This document shows positions 8,425 through 15,759 of a DNA stretch of 38,538 bases, in pieces (position 1 is the first letter of the stretch; each line of letters starts with the position of its first letter). Position numbers and translations under genes: made by a program. Source of the stretch: Campylobacterales bacterium. GTDB lineage: Bacteria > Campylobacterota > Campylobacteria > Campylobacterales > Sulfurimonadaceae. A model generated the notes under the pieces. It was not told the DNA's origin. It saw nothing but the letters and a program-made list of their open reading frames with translations, and did not search any database. The DNA is taken from NCBI GenBank assembly GCA_026390135.1, contig JAPLGN010000008.1:1-38538 (forward strand), written 5' to 3'.

Positions 8425-9522
8425 ATGTCTAAAAGACAATTAGCAATGGTCATGGACCTGAACAAATGTATCGGGTGCCAAACATGTACTGTGGCATGTA
8501 AAACGCAGTGGACGAATCGTAATGGTCGTGAATATATGTATTGGAATAATGTCGAGACCTATCCGGGTACGGGTTATCCTAAAAACTGGATGGAGCTTGG
8601 TGGCGGATTTGACGCTGCTGGCGATCTTCAACCGGGAGTTATTCCTAATCTTGAAGCCGATTATGGGGTTCCTTGGGATTATAACTATGAGTCTATCATG
8701 ACGGAAAGTGCTGAGCACAATCATTTTAAACCACACGTGTCACCTACATGGGGACCAAACTGGGATGAAGACCAAGGTGCGGGTGCATTCCCACAGGATA
8801 ACTATTTTTTCTATCTTCCACGTATTTGTAATCACTGTACAAATCCGGGTTGTTTGAGTGCGTGTCCTCGTGATGCAATCTTCAAGCGTGAGCAAGATGG
8901 TGTTGTTTTAGTTGACTTGGATCGCTGTCAAGGATACCGCTATTGTATTGCGGGATGTCCTTACAAAAAAATCTATTTCAATCCAAAAATCTCTAAGTCA
9001 GAGAAATGTATCCTTTGTTTCCCACGTATTGAGCAAGGTTTGCCACCAGCGTGTGCACAACAATGTGTCGGTCGTATCCGTTTCGTAGGGTTCTTGGACG
9101 ATGAAGAGTCACAAGTTTACAAATTGGTACACCAATACAAAGTAGCAATTGGTTTACGTCCTGATTACGGCACACAGCCAAATGTATATTATGTTCCACC
9201 GACCGAATCTCCGGCTAAATTTGATGCTGAGGGAAAAATCATCGAGGGATCAACACGTCTTCCAATTGAAGAACTTGAAAAACTCTTTGGACCTGATGTT
9301 CACGCGGCGATCAAAACGTTGAAAGACGAGATGAAGAAACGCAAAGAGACAGGCGTGAGTGAACTTATGGATATTTTGATTGCGTATCAACATGCGGATA
9401 TGTTCCGTTTGGATAACAATTATTATCAAGAAGTTGCAAAAGAGCAAAAACGTACACCATTGGCACCTGTAGATACTCGCTACCTTGCCGGTAAATTTAC
9501 GAAAGCGGGAGGACACCACTAA
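8425..9522 (+). CDS. Four-cluster Fe-S beta subunit of the type II molybdoenzyme
   Basis: A 365-residue electron-transfer subunit of the NarH/SerB/ClrB/DdhB type. Four cysteine groups are visible: Cys15/18/21/25, Cys135/138/143/147, Cys168/174/178 and Cys195/198/210/214. The third group has Tyr171 where a cysteine is expected, which in NarH relatives (Trp there) gives a [3Fe-4S] cluster. So three [4Fe-4S] and one [3Fe-4S] are expected. There is no signal peptide; in this family the beta subunit is carried through Tat bound to alpha. A good AAGGGG precedes the ATG, nine bases after the alpha stop. It moves electrons between the Mo site and the gamma-subunit heme. Confidence 0.94.
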   Translation: MSKRQLAMVMDLNKCIGCQTCTVACKTQWTNRNGREYMYWNNVETYPGTGYPKNWMELGGGFDAAGDLQPGVIPNLEADYGVPWDYNYESIMTESAEHNHFKPHVSPTWGPNWDEDQGAGAFPQDNYFFYLPRICNHCTNPGCLSACPRDAIFKREQDGVVLVDLDRCQGYRYCIAGCPYKKIYFNPKISKSEKCILCFPRIEQGLPPACAQQCVGRIRFVGFLDDEESQVYKLVHQYKVAIGLRPDYGTQPNVYYVPPTESPAKFDAEGKIIEGSTRLPIEELEKLFGPDVHAAIKTLKDEMKKRKETGVSELMDILIAYQHADMFRLDNNYYQEVAKEQKRTPLAPVDTRYLAGKFTKAGGHH

Positions 9523-10724
9523 TGAATAAGATTTTAACATCACTCCTTTCATTGGGTCTTGCATGTTCGGCTGCGCTTGCTGCTGAGGCAGCAATCACTG
9601 CTGTTAAAGTTACGGATAGTTTAGACGGTATCAAAGCAGATTCGGCTATTTGGTCAAATGCTAAGTTTTCGACTATTACTCTTTATCCGCAAACTGCAAT
9701 CGAAATGAATGATAAAAAAGCGAATGAATTGACTGAAAATGCAAAAGCAAAAAAAGCTCAAGTCGCAGCACTGTATGATGGCAAAAATATTGCCTTGATG
9801 GTTAAATGGGCGGATGGATCTAAGGATCTACAATCTGGCTATGCATCAACAACGTACAGTGACGGTTTCGCAGTTCAATTTGCAGGCGCTACAGCCAAGC
9901 CTCAGCCCTTGCCATACATAGGAATGGGTTCAGTCGGACGTCCTGTCGTTGTGCATCTCCAAAAAGCGAATGAAAAAGTATATGAGCCAAATGGAAATAA
10001 AGATGTTGGCAATCAAATAAATCGTCAACAAACAGGTGTATTTGGTCAAGAATTGGCTGATTTTGATGCAAAAGTTGCATCACTTGCTGTGACAGATTAT
10101 GAGCGTATTTTTGTGGGTGAAGGATTCCGTTCATTGACTGAAGTCAAAGATGGATCGATTAAATCCAATAGTTCTATGGTATATGGTGCCAATGGATGGA
10201 GCGGAATATTAACCCGTTCTCTTAAAGATGACTATGTTAATCTCAGCGGAACCGTACCCGTTTCCATCGCAGTATGGGATGGGTCAAAAATGGGTCGTAA
10301 CGGACTTAAAAATCTTTCGTCTTGGATTGCTATCAATCTTGACGGACAAAAACAAAATGCAGCAATGGTTACCGATTTGACAACCGATTCTAAAGGGGAT
10401 GCGAGCAAAGGTAAAGCAGCCCTTGAAGCAAACGGTTGTAACGGCTGCCACCAAATGAATGCAGCTGATCCTAAATCGTTTATGGCTCCTTCACTTAAAA
10501 ATGTAGGTGGATATTCGACCGCTGCTTATTTACGCGAATCCATTCTAAAACCATCAGCAGTGGTTGTTCCAGGGTATAATCGTAATGCACACAGCAATAC
10601 ACCATGGTATAATCTTGAAAAAGGGAAGCGTATCTCTACAATGACGGATTACAGTCATTTGGACAAAGCGACAGTTGAAGACATCGTAGCTTACCTTAAA
10701 ACGCTCAAAGCGGAGGTAGAATAA
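9522..10724 (+). CDS. Heme-binding gamma subunit fused to a C-terminal cytochrome c domain
   Basis: A 400-residue protein with a Sec signal peptide (cleavage near ALA-AE, residue 20). Residues about 25-285 resemble the ethylbenzene-dehydrogenase gamma family (EbdC/SerC/DdhC/ClrC), which binds one b heme through Met and Lys; Met135 ('YIGMGS') and Lys263 ('GLKNLSSW') are candidates. Residues about 292-400 form a monoheme cytochrome c domain with 'CNGCH' (Cys306, Cys309, His310) and candidate distal Met321. The usual gamma subunits are about 230-270 residues without this domain. The start overlaps the beta stop (TAATG). The fused c-type heme probably lets the complex exchange electrons directly with periplasmic c-type carriers. 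Confidence 0.88.
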   Translation: MNKILTSLLSLGLACSAALAAEAAITAVKVTDSLDGIKADSAIWSNAKFSTITLYPQTAIEMNDKKANELTENAKAKKAQVAALYDGKNIALMVKWADGSKDLQSGYASTTYSDGFAVQFAGATAKPQPLPYIGMGSVGRPVVVHLQKANEKVYEPNGNKDVGNQINRQQTGVFGQELADFDAKVASLAVTDYERIFVGEGFRSLTEVKDGSIKSNSSMVYGANGWSGILTRSLKDDYVNLSGTVPVSIAVWDGSKMGRNGLKNLSSWIAINLDGQKQNAAMVTDLTTDSKGDASKGKAALEANGCNGCHQMNAADPKSFMAPSLKNVGGYSTAAYLRESILKPSAVVVPGYNRNAHSNTPWYNLEKGKRISTMTDYSHLDKATVEDIVAYLKTLKAEVE

Positions 10725-11122
10725 TGAAAAAATTTGTACTACTATGCGCAGCACTTGTTGTTGGCGCATTTGCAAGTGAAGGTCAAGAGTTCGAAGGATT
10801 GTTGACAACTCCAGCGTGTGCTGCTCAAGGTGCATTTAACGACTGTTACTTAGAGAACTACACCTGTGGTTCTGACGGTTGTTTTAAGAAAATTGAACCA
10901 GGCGAAACAACGCATCCAAAGCTGGCTCTTTTCCAGCACGGAACGGGTAAAGTATACTATATCGACACCACAAAACTAAAAGTTTCAGAGCTGGGTGAAG
11001 GGATGAATAAAAACGGTGTTATCATTACAGGCGTACTTGATGAAGCAACCAATACAATTGCAGCAACTGAATTTAAAGCTCCACCACCACCGAAGAAATC
11101 ATTTTTCAAAGGGTGTTTATAA
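10724..11122 (+). CDS. Small secreted Cys-containing protein of the molybdoenzyme operon
   Basis: A 132-residue protein with a signal peptide (cleavage near AFA-SE, residue 17). After cleavage it has five cysteines: Cys32, 41, 48 and 53 clustered near the N-terminus, and Cys131 as the next-to-last residue. The C-terminal tail is rich in Pro and Lys. There is no CxxCH, so it is not a cytochrome c. The start overlaps the gamma stop (TAATG), so it is coupled to the enzyme genes. It takes the position held by delta or extra subunits in related operons, but I do not recognise the family. Roles as an accessory subunit, a sulfur carrier or a metal carrier are all inference. Confidence 0.75.
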   Translation: MKKFVLLCAALVVGAFASEGQEFEGLLTTPACAAQGAFNDCYLENYTCGSDGCFKKIEPGETTHPKLALFQHGTGKVYYIDTTKLKVSELGEGMNKNGVIITGVLDEATNTIAATEFKAPPPPKKSFFKGCL

Positions 11123-11132
11123 AAACACTCTC

Positions 11133-11150
11133 CAAGCCCTTCGGGGTTTG
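11133..11150 (+). terminator. Possible terminator or attenuator after the structural genes
   Basis: CAAGCCC and GGGTTTG pair around a TTCG loop, followed by TCTTTATT. The short T-rich tail suggests partial termination, which would keep the chaperone and ferredoxin genes at lower expression than the enzyme subunits. Confidence 0.5.
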
Positions 11151-11231
11151 TCTTTATTGACTAGTTTTTCTCGTTAGGGTAAATCGAAGCCCTCCTGTGA
11201 CACAATCCCTTACTTTTTTTAGGAATAATAC

Positions 11232-11801
11232 ATGAATACTGAATATCGACGTTATATCTATGCCTTTTTATCGCGCGTAATGAGTAATATCCCCGATCGT
11301 CGTTTTATCACTGACCTCAAAAATAATCAACAATTGCTCGAGGTTATTGGTGAGGAGACGAAAGCATGGTTTGATACCAGCAGTGAAGAAGAGCTCTATG
11401 ATGCATTGAATACTGATTATACCTCGATGTTTTTTCTTAATACACAGCCTGTTGAATCGTTTGTTTTGGATGCCAAAAATGAAACGCTTGTAGGATTGCA
11501 GAATCCGGTAATGGCATTTTATTTTACGCACGGTTTTGAGCTTAATATGGATCAGACTGAACTAATGGCGCCGGATCATCTTTCTATTGAGCTTGCCTTT
11601 ATGCAGATGCTGGTTTTTAGAAATGAAACAAATGCTCAGGTGAAGTTTATGGAAGAACACTTATTTATGTGGGTTATACCTTATATGCTGGGGATGAAAA
11701 GTATGGCAGGAACACCTTTTTACAGGGATGTATGTGATTTTATGGTTGAGTTTCTAGCATCTGATTATGAATATTTACATCAAGAGATTAGCAATGGGTA
11801 A
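11232..11801 (+). CDS. TorD/DmsD-family molybdoenzyme chaperone
   Basis: A 189-residue, mostly helical cytoplasmic protein without a signal. It has the TorD-family marks: 'PDHLSIELAFM' at about residues 115-125, then 'EEHLFMWVIPYM' about 25 residues later. This family binds the Tat signal of a molybdoenzyme and holds it for cofactor loading. Its place 110 bases after the structural genes points to the type II enzyme here as client. An AGGAAT precedes the ATG. A CACAAT at 11201-11206 could be a weak -10, so it may also be transcribed on its own. Confidence 0.85.
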   Translation: MNTEYRRYIYAFLSRVMSNIPDRRFITDLKNNQQLLEVIGEETKAWFDTSSEEELYDALNTDYTSMFFLNTQPVESFVLDAKNETLVGLQNPVMAFYFTHGFELNMDQTELMAPDHLSIELAFMQMLVFRNETNAQVKFMEEHLFMWVIPYMLGMKSMAGTPFYRDVCDFMVEFLASDYEYLHQEISNG

Positions 11802-12879
11802 TCATAATTTTATTCAAACAAATAACCTTTTTAGTTTCACGGCAACGCGTTGCTTGCGTAATGAGTATTTTCACAATGATTGTCATATCTGTATTGATTT
11901 ATGTCCTAAGGATGCTATTCATTTAGTGCGCAATAAATTGACACTGTTTGATAATGAATGTATCGAATGTGCCGGATGTATTGGAAGTTGTCCTACGGAA
12001 GCCTTCGAGATTGAGAGTTTTGATCCCAATGCATTTTCGGTATCTTTTCAGACTCAAACAAACCCTCAGCTCTCTTGTAAGAGCACAACCCCATGTTTGG
12101 GTGTATTTGACTCAGAGCATCTGCTTGTGATGACGCTACGGGGTGAATTGGAGGTTGTGTGTGACATGAGTCATTGCGCTACCTGCGTCTTGAATGAAAA
12201 TGGAAAGATGGAAGAGACGATTCGTTCGCATATTGATCAAGCTAATAATTTTTTGGTTCAAATTGAAGTTGACAAGAAAATTGAGATCCTTGAAGTTCAT
12301 GAGGAGCAAGAACCACGCCGTGCCCTTTTTCGCAAAGGATTAGAAAAAGTAAAAGAAGCAGTAGCGGATGCTCCACGAGTACAAAAAAGTATGACGGCAT
12401 CCCATCATGCCCTTCCCAATATGACTATGCCTCTTAAGAAAGTACTGTTAAGAAATAGTCTTAAAGATGTAGTGACAGCGATGGCGGTAACTGGCTTTAC
12501 AGAATCTTCACCGCTCTTTTTTAACAAACAAATTGCTTTTGACCTGTGTACGAATTGCGGTGATTGTACTCAATTTTGTCCGACGGATGCATTGTTTCCA
12601 ACATCCGACAAGCAAGGGATCTATTTTAGCCAAGGTAAGTGTATCGGATGCGGGATATGTGAAGATATATGCAAGCCCAATGCCATCACGGCTAAAGCCG
12701 GATTTGATATGGTAAGTATTGCATATGAACGTTCTGAAGAGCTGGTTCATTATGAAATGGTAATGTGCAATGAGTGTCGTTGCCCGTTCCCTTATAAAGG
12801 CGGTGACCCAGTTTGTGATCGTTGTTCCGGCTATAAAAAAGAATTTACTAATATGTTTACTCTAGCTCGGGATATCTAA
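11794..12879 (+). CDS. Cytoplasmic multi-cluster ferredoxin with C-terminal zinc-ribbon-like motif
   Basis: A 361-residue protein with two separate pairs of ferredoxin motifs. The first pair is 'CHICIDLCP' and 'CIECAGCIGSCP' (about residues 30-67); the second is 'CTNCGDCTQFCP' and 'CIGCGICEDIC' (about 250-295). A last CxC and CxxC set near residues 325-350 looks like a zinc ribbon or rubredoxin knuckle. The middle part has further cysteines ('CKSTTPC' and 'CDMSHCATC'). There is no signal peptide, so it is cytoplasmic, unlike the enzyme. The frame is open to 11767, but the ATG at 11794, overlapping the chaperone stop, is the likely start. It may supply electrons or Fe-S clusters during enzyme maturation; this is inferred from its pairing with the TorD-like gene. 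Confidence 0.85.
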   Translation: MGNHNFIQTNNLFSFTATRCLRNEYFHNDCHICIDLCPKDAIHLVRNKLTLFDNECIECAGCIGSCPTEAFEIESFDPNAFSVSFQTQTNPQLSCKSTTPCLGVFDSEHLLVMTLRGELEVVCDMSHCATCVLNENGKMEETIRSHIDQANNFLVQIEVDKKIEILEVHEEQEPRRALFRKGLEKVKEAVADAPRVQKSMTASHHALPNMTMPLKKVLLRNSLKDVVTAMAVTGFTESSPLFFNKQIAFDLCTNCGDCTQFCPTDALFPTSDKQGIYFSQGKCIGCGICEDICKPNAITAKAGFDMVSIAYERSEELVHYEMVMCNECRCPFPYKGGDPVCDRCSGYKKEFTNMFTLARDI

Positions 12880-12893
12880 CCTATTCGTCATAC

Positions 12894-12970
12894 ACCCTAA
12901 AGGGTACTTCGCCCGCGAAAGCGGGTATCCAGCTAGATTCACCCGAGGGCACTTCGCCCGTTTTCACGGG
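12894..12970. repeat. Cluster of three REP-like hairpins between convergent genes
   Basis: Three hairpins follow one another: ACCC/GGGT at 12894-12905, CCCGC/GCGGG at 12912-12925 and CCCGT/ACGGG at 12957-12970. Two 13-base copies, GGTACTTCGCCCG at 12903-12915 and GGCACTTCGCCCG at 12948-12960, differ by one base. The same type of palindrome is present once at 2014-2033. The cluster fills the gap between the ferredoxin gene and the leftward operon and could act as a bidirectional transcription end. Confidence 0.65.
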
Positions 12971-12983
12971 AATGACGTATGGA

Positions 12984-13955
12984 TTATTTCTTCTCCATAA
13001 CCTCTTTGGCACTTTTTAGTGCCCCTTCCATCGTTGCCTTAGCAACGCTCCAAGCTCGTTTACCCATTGCTTTTGCTTCTTGTGCTGAGTTAGAATTAAG
13101 CAGTGCTGCACCGCGTTCACTTACTCCTTGACGCAGTTTAGAGAGTTTACCTTGGAGAAGCTTGGCAGTTTCTTGCGATAAAATCGAGAGTTCATCGCTG
13201 TCTAGACGAATTTCTGAGCCAATAGTTGTGAGTTGTTCTATGAGAACAGGAGAGTTGTTTTTGGCAAGAGAGTGGACAATTTGCCCAAATAGGGTATGGA
13301 TTTGTTCCAATTCATCTTCGATCAATTGATATTCTTTATGGTAGAGTGCTCGGATTTCATCGGGAAGGTAGAGGAGATATTGACGGAATTTCTCTATCGA
13401 TTTGTGGAGTGCTGAACGGATACCCAAAAGTGTTCCCCGTAAAATCGGTTCAGCTTGATTGGGGGTTGCTTCGGCAACATTGAGGGCGCTTTGAAGTATG
13501 CTTGAAAAGATACGACGAATACGAACGGCATTTAGGACGTTGGCATTAAGCGTTTGGAATGTTATCTCTTTAATGATTTCATGAAGGGTCTCTTCGGTGT
13601 CAGAATCACGTTCGAGAGTTGTGATAATCGCTGATTCGACCATCTCTTCAAGTATGTCAAGGAGATCTACGGATTGAATTTTGATGAGGTGTAATTTCGC
13701 TAAAATTTCTTCATTATCACTAAACTTTTTTTCTAAAACATCAAAACATTGATATTTTAAATGCTGTAACTCATCACTTTTTCGAGATATTTGACGCTCG
13801 ATTTTTTCTTTTTGCTCGATGAGTTCCTCGAGTTCATTGTGGAGTGAAGAAGCTTCCTCTTTTACGAGAGATGAAGTGAGACTTTTTAACTCATCAAGAG
13901 AAAGCTTGTCAATGTCTTGATGATTAAATTGATTTTCAAATGTTTCGAGGCTCAT
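12984..13955 (-). CDS. Unknown coiled-coil protein
   Basis: A 323-residue, acidic, almost wholly helical cytoplasmic protein with no signal peptide. Residues about 30-75 ('ELEELIEQKEKIERQISRK') form a strong coiled coil. The last 60 residues are basic and amphipathic (repeated Ala-Lys spacing), perhaps for binding a membrane or nucleic acid. It is the last gene of the leuC-mobA-moaC operon, ten bases after the YbeD-like gene, with AGGAAATAC before the ATG. I do not recognise the family. Confidence 0.65.
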   Translation of the reverse strand: MSLETFENQFNHQDIDKLSLDELKSLTSSLVKEEASSLHNELEELIEQKEKIERQISRKSDELQHLKYQCFDVLEKKFSDNEEILAKLHLIKIQSVDLLDILEEMVESAIITTLERDSDTEETLHEIIKEITFQTLNANVLNAVRIRRIFSSILQSALNVAEATPNQAEPILRGTLLGIRSALHKSIEKFRQYLLYLPDEIRALYHKEYQLIEDELEQIHTLFGQIVHSLAKNNSPVLIEQLTTIGSEIRLDSDELSILSQETAKLLQGKLSKLRQGVSERGAALLNSNSAQEAKAMGKRAWSVAKATMEGALKSAKEVMEKK

Positions 13956-13964
13956 GTATTTCCT

Positions 13965-14237
13965 TTATAGTACCATTTTGATGTGCTGATGTGCTTTGAG
14001 TGTTTCATAAAAAAAGGTACGTTCATCCTCATTATGCACCAACAGTTCTAAGTTCATGCTGACGTATTTTCCACTGCCGCTCGTGTTGGAGGGCTTAAGG
14101 GAATAGATTCGTTCGGAAAAAATTTCCATTGCTGCTATCTCAATACCTGCCCGCTCGAATGCTATTACTTTGTAGCACCATGAGCAAGGGTATTCAAGCT
14201 GTAGTGTTTGTCCGTTCATTTCGCATGTAATCGCCAC
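13965..14237 (-). CDS. YbeD/DUF493-like small protein
   Basis: About 90 residues with the DUF493 (YbeD) layout: a strand followed by '[10 protein letters not shown]', a central '[22 protein letters not shown]' and a terminal helix ('[15 protein letters not shown]'). The family has an ACT-like fold of unclear function. I chose the GTG at 14237: a perfect AGGAGG lies five bases before it (14243-14248), inside moaC. The open frame reaches 14294 but has no such site. The gene overlaps the end of moaC by 44 bases in another frame. Confidence 0.78.
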   Translation of the reverse strand: MAITCEMNGQTLQLEYPCSWCYKVIAFERAGIEIAAMEIFSERIYSLKPSNTSGSGKYVSMNLELLVHNEDERTFFYETLKAHQHIKMVL

Positions 14238-14688
14238 TTTTTCCTCCTGATTTGGTTTCAAGTTGGATGGGTCCGATGACCATCCCCTTATCAATTGCTT
14301 TTAGCATATCGTAAATGGTGAGCAATCCGATACTTGTTCCTGTGAGGGCTTCCATTTCCACGCCTGTCTGTCCTGTTAGTTTTGCAGTGACGGTAAGGCG
14401 AAATCCAGGTAAATCAGGAAATTCGTCAATGTCACAGTTTACACCGCTGAGATTGAGTGGATGGCACATCGGGATGAGATCGCTTGTCTTTTTGGTTCCC
14501 ATAATGGCCGCAATTACTGCTGTTTGGAGGACGGGACCTTTTTTGGCAGTTTGGTTGACGACAGCATCAAAGGCATCTTGGCTCATGGTAATGAGTCCGC
14601 TTGCTATGGCTACTCGAGTGGTGGCAGTTTTGTCGGATACATCGACCATTTTTGGTCGGTCACGCTCATCGAGGTGGGTTAAATGCAT
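14194..14688 (-). CDS. moaC: Cyclic pyranopterin monophosphate synthase
   Basis: A 164-residue cytoplasmic enzyme of molybdenum cofactor synthesis, converting the GTP-derived cyclic intermediate to cPMP. Clear family marks are 'MVDVSDK' near the N-terminus, '[12 protein letters not shown]', '[10 protein letters not shown]' and '[10 protein letters not shown]' with the catalytic Lys region near residue 130. The length is normal (about 160). It sits after mobA in the same operon. Together with mobA it serves the bis-MGD enzyme at 5503-8415 and any other molybdoenzymes of the cell. Confidence 0.97.
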   Translation of the reverse strand: MHLTHLDERDRPKMVDVSDKTATTRVAIASGLITMSQDAFDAVVNQTAKKGPVLQTAVIAAIMGTKKTSDLIPMCHPLNLSGVNCDIDEFPDLPGFRLTVTAKLTGQTGVEMEALTGTSIGLLTIYDMLKAIDKGMVIGPIQLETKSGGKSGDYMRNERTNTTA

Positions 14689-14703
14689 TGGGTAAACCCC
14701 TAT

Positions 14704-15285
14704 TTATTTTTTATTATTATAGCGAGAAAGTGCTTCTTCATATTCGTGAGGATGATTGAGGTTCATAAAAATTTCTTCGTTTTCAAATTCTACAAAACGC
14801 GTTTGCTTCATGGAGAGAAGTTTTCCCAGTCTGTGGTCACCTTCGTGCTGCATCTGCTGAAAGTTTTCTAACAATGTGTGATGATAGATGCCGCATAAGG
14901 GATGGGTTCCTGAAGGTGTTTTGGCAATGACAGCATCGAGATGAGGTTCATCCGCGTGCAGTAGGGTTTCGATGGTATCGACATTAACAAAAGGGGTATC
15001 AACACTTAAGGCAAAAAAACTTTCGCACTTCAAGTTTTCAAAAGCACTCACAAAACCTGCTGTTGGGGCAAAGTCACTATTTTCTGCATCAAGGATAAAT
15101 TGGGCTTCAAAATCAAATTTTTCACGTGTTTTGGTAGAAATATAGACATTGTTGAAAAGTTTGGTGAGTCGGTTATATTGGAACGCGGCAAGAGAGGTAT
15201 ATCCGCCAAAAGAAAGAAGGGATTTGTCTTGCCCCATGCGGGAGCTTTTTCCCCCTGCGAAGAGAATACAAGGCAGGGCAAACAT
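14704..15285 (-). CDS. mobA: Molybdenum cofactor guanylyltransferase
   Basis: A 193-residue cytoplasmic enzyme that joins GMP to molybdopterin to form MGD, the cofactor form needed by DMSO-reductase-family enzymes. The GTP-binding N-terminus 'ILFAGGKSSRMGQDKSLL' is diagnostic, as are 'FALSVDTPFV' (Mg site Asp) and 'GTHPLCGIYH'. The ATG directly follows the stop of the upstream DUF2780-like gene, and moaC begins 15 bases downstream. Confidence 0.95.
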   Translation of the reverse strand: MFALPCILFAGGKSSRMGQDKSLLSFGGYTSLAAFQYNRLTKLFNNVYISTKTREKFDFEAQFILDAENSDFAPTAGFVSAFENLKCESFFALSVDTPFVNVDTIETLLHADEPHLDAVIAKTPSGTHPLCGIYHHTLLENFQQMQHEGDHRLGKLLSMKQTRFVEFENEEIFMNLNHPHEYEEALSRYNNKK

Positions 15286-15750
15286 TTATTGTGCGAAGGC
15301 CGCGGCTACAATTTTATCCATACTCGGTGATGCACCGTTTTGAAGATATTGGAGCACGAGAGGTGAAAATTTATCCATCATGGAGGCATCCATTCCCAGC
15401 ATTGAAAACTGTGAACCAAGGCTTCCAAGTCCTAGCATGCCAGCAGGTGCTGCGGAGAGGAGCGTATTGACTTGAGGGACTTGTTTTGTGAGGGTTTTGA
15501 AGTCAGCTGGCTTCATGTTGCCTTTTGCGTCATTAAGAATAGCAGCTGTGCCGCCAATGGCTTGCGTAGGAGTGACACCCAAAGAAGTAGTAAGGTTTTT
15601 GATCAATGGATTGGAGAGAAGCTTTGCATCCGTAATAGGTGCGACTGAAGTTACGATTGGAGCGACGGTTTGCATCATGCCACCAAGATCAAAGGCAAAT
15701 GCACTGGAGGCGAAAAGAGTAAAAGAAAAGGCGATAAGAGAACGTTTCAT
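15286..15750 (-). CDS. Secreted DUF2780-like protein
   Basis: A 154-residue protein with a Sec signal peptide (cleavage near AFA-FD, about residue 20 of this start). The mature part is rich in Ala, Leu, Met and Gly, and resembles the DUF2780 (VcgC/VcgE) family in layout, including 'LTTSLGVTPTQAIGGTAAIL' and a helical end. The function is unknown. The frame allows a TTG two codons upstream, but the ATG at 15750 has AAGGA six bases before it. It lies between leuC and mobA, with which it has no evident link. Confidence 0.7.
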   Translation of the reverse strand: MKRSLIAFSFTLFASSAFAFDLGGMMQTVAPIVTSVAPITDAKLLSNPLIKNLTTSLGVTPTQAIGGTAAILNDAKGNMKPADFKTLTKQVPQVNTLLSAAPAGMLGLGSLGSQFSMLGMDASMMDKFSPLVLQYLQNGASPSMDKIVAAAFAQ

Positions 15751-15759
15751 GGGCAATCC

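Noticed and set aside
7165-8439. Several minus-strand open frames inside the molybdoenzyme alpha gene
   Set aside because: They are antiparallel shadows of a highly conserved gene, with no ribosome sites or recognisable products.
12894-12970. CRISPR-like repeats
   Set aside because: Only two 13-base copies with one mismatch and different hairpins; no regular spacer pattern or cas genes.
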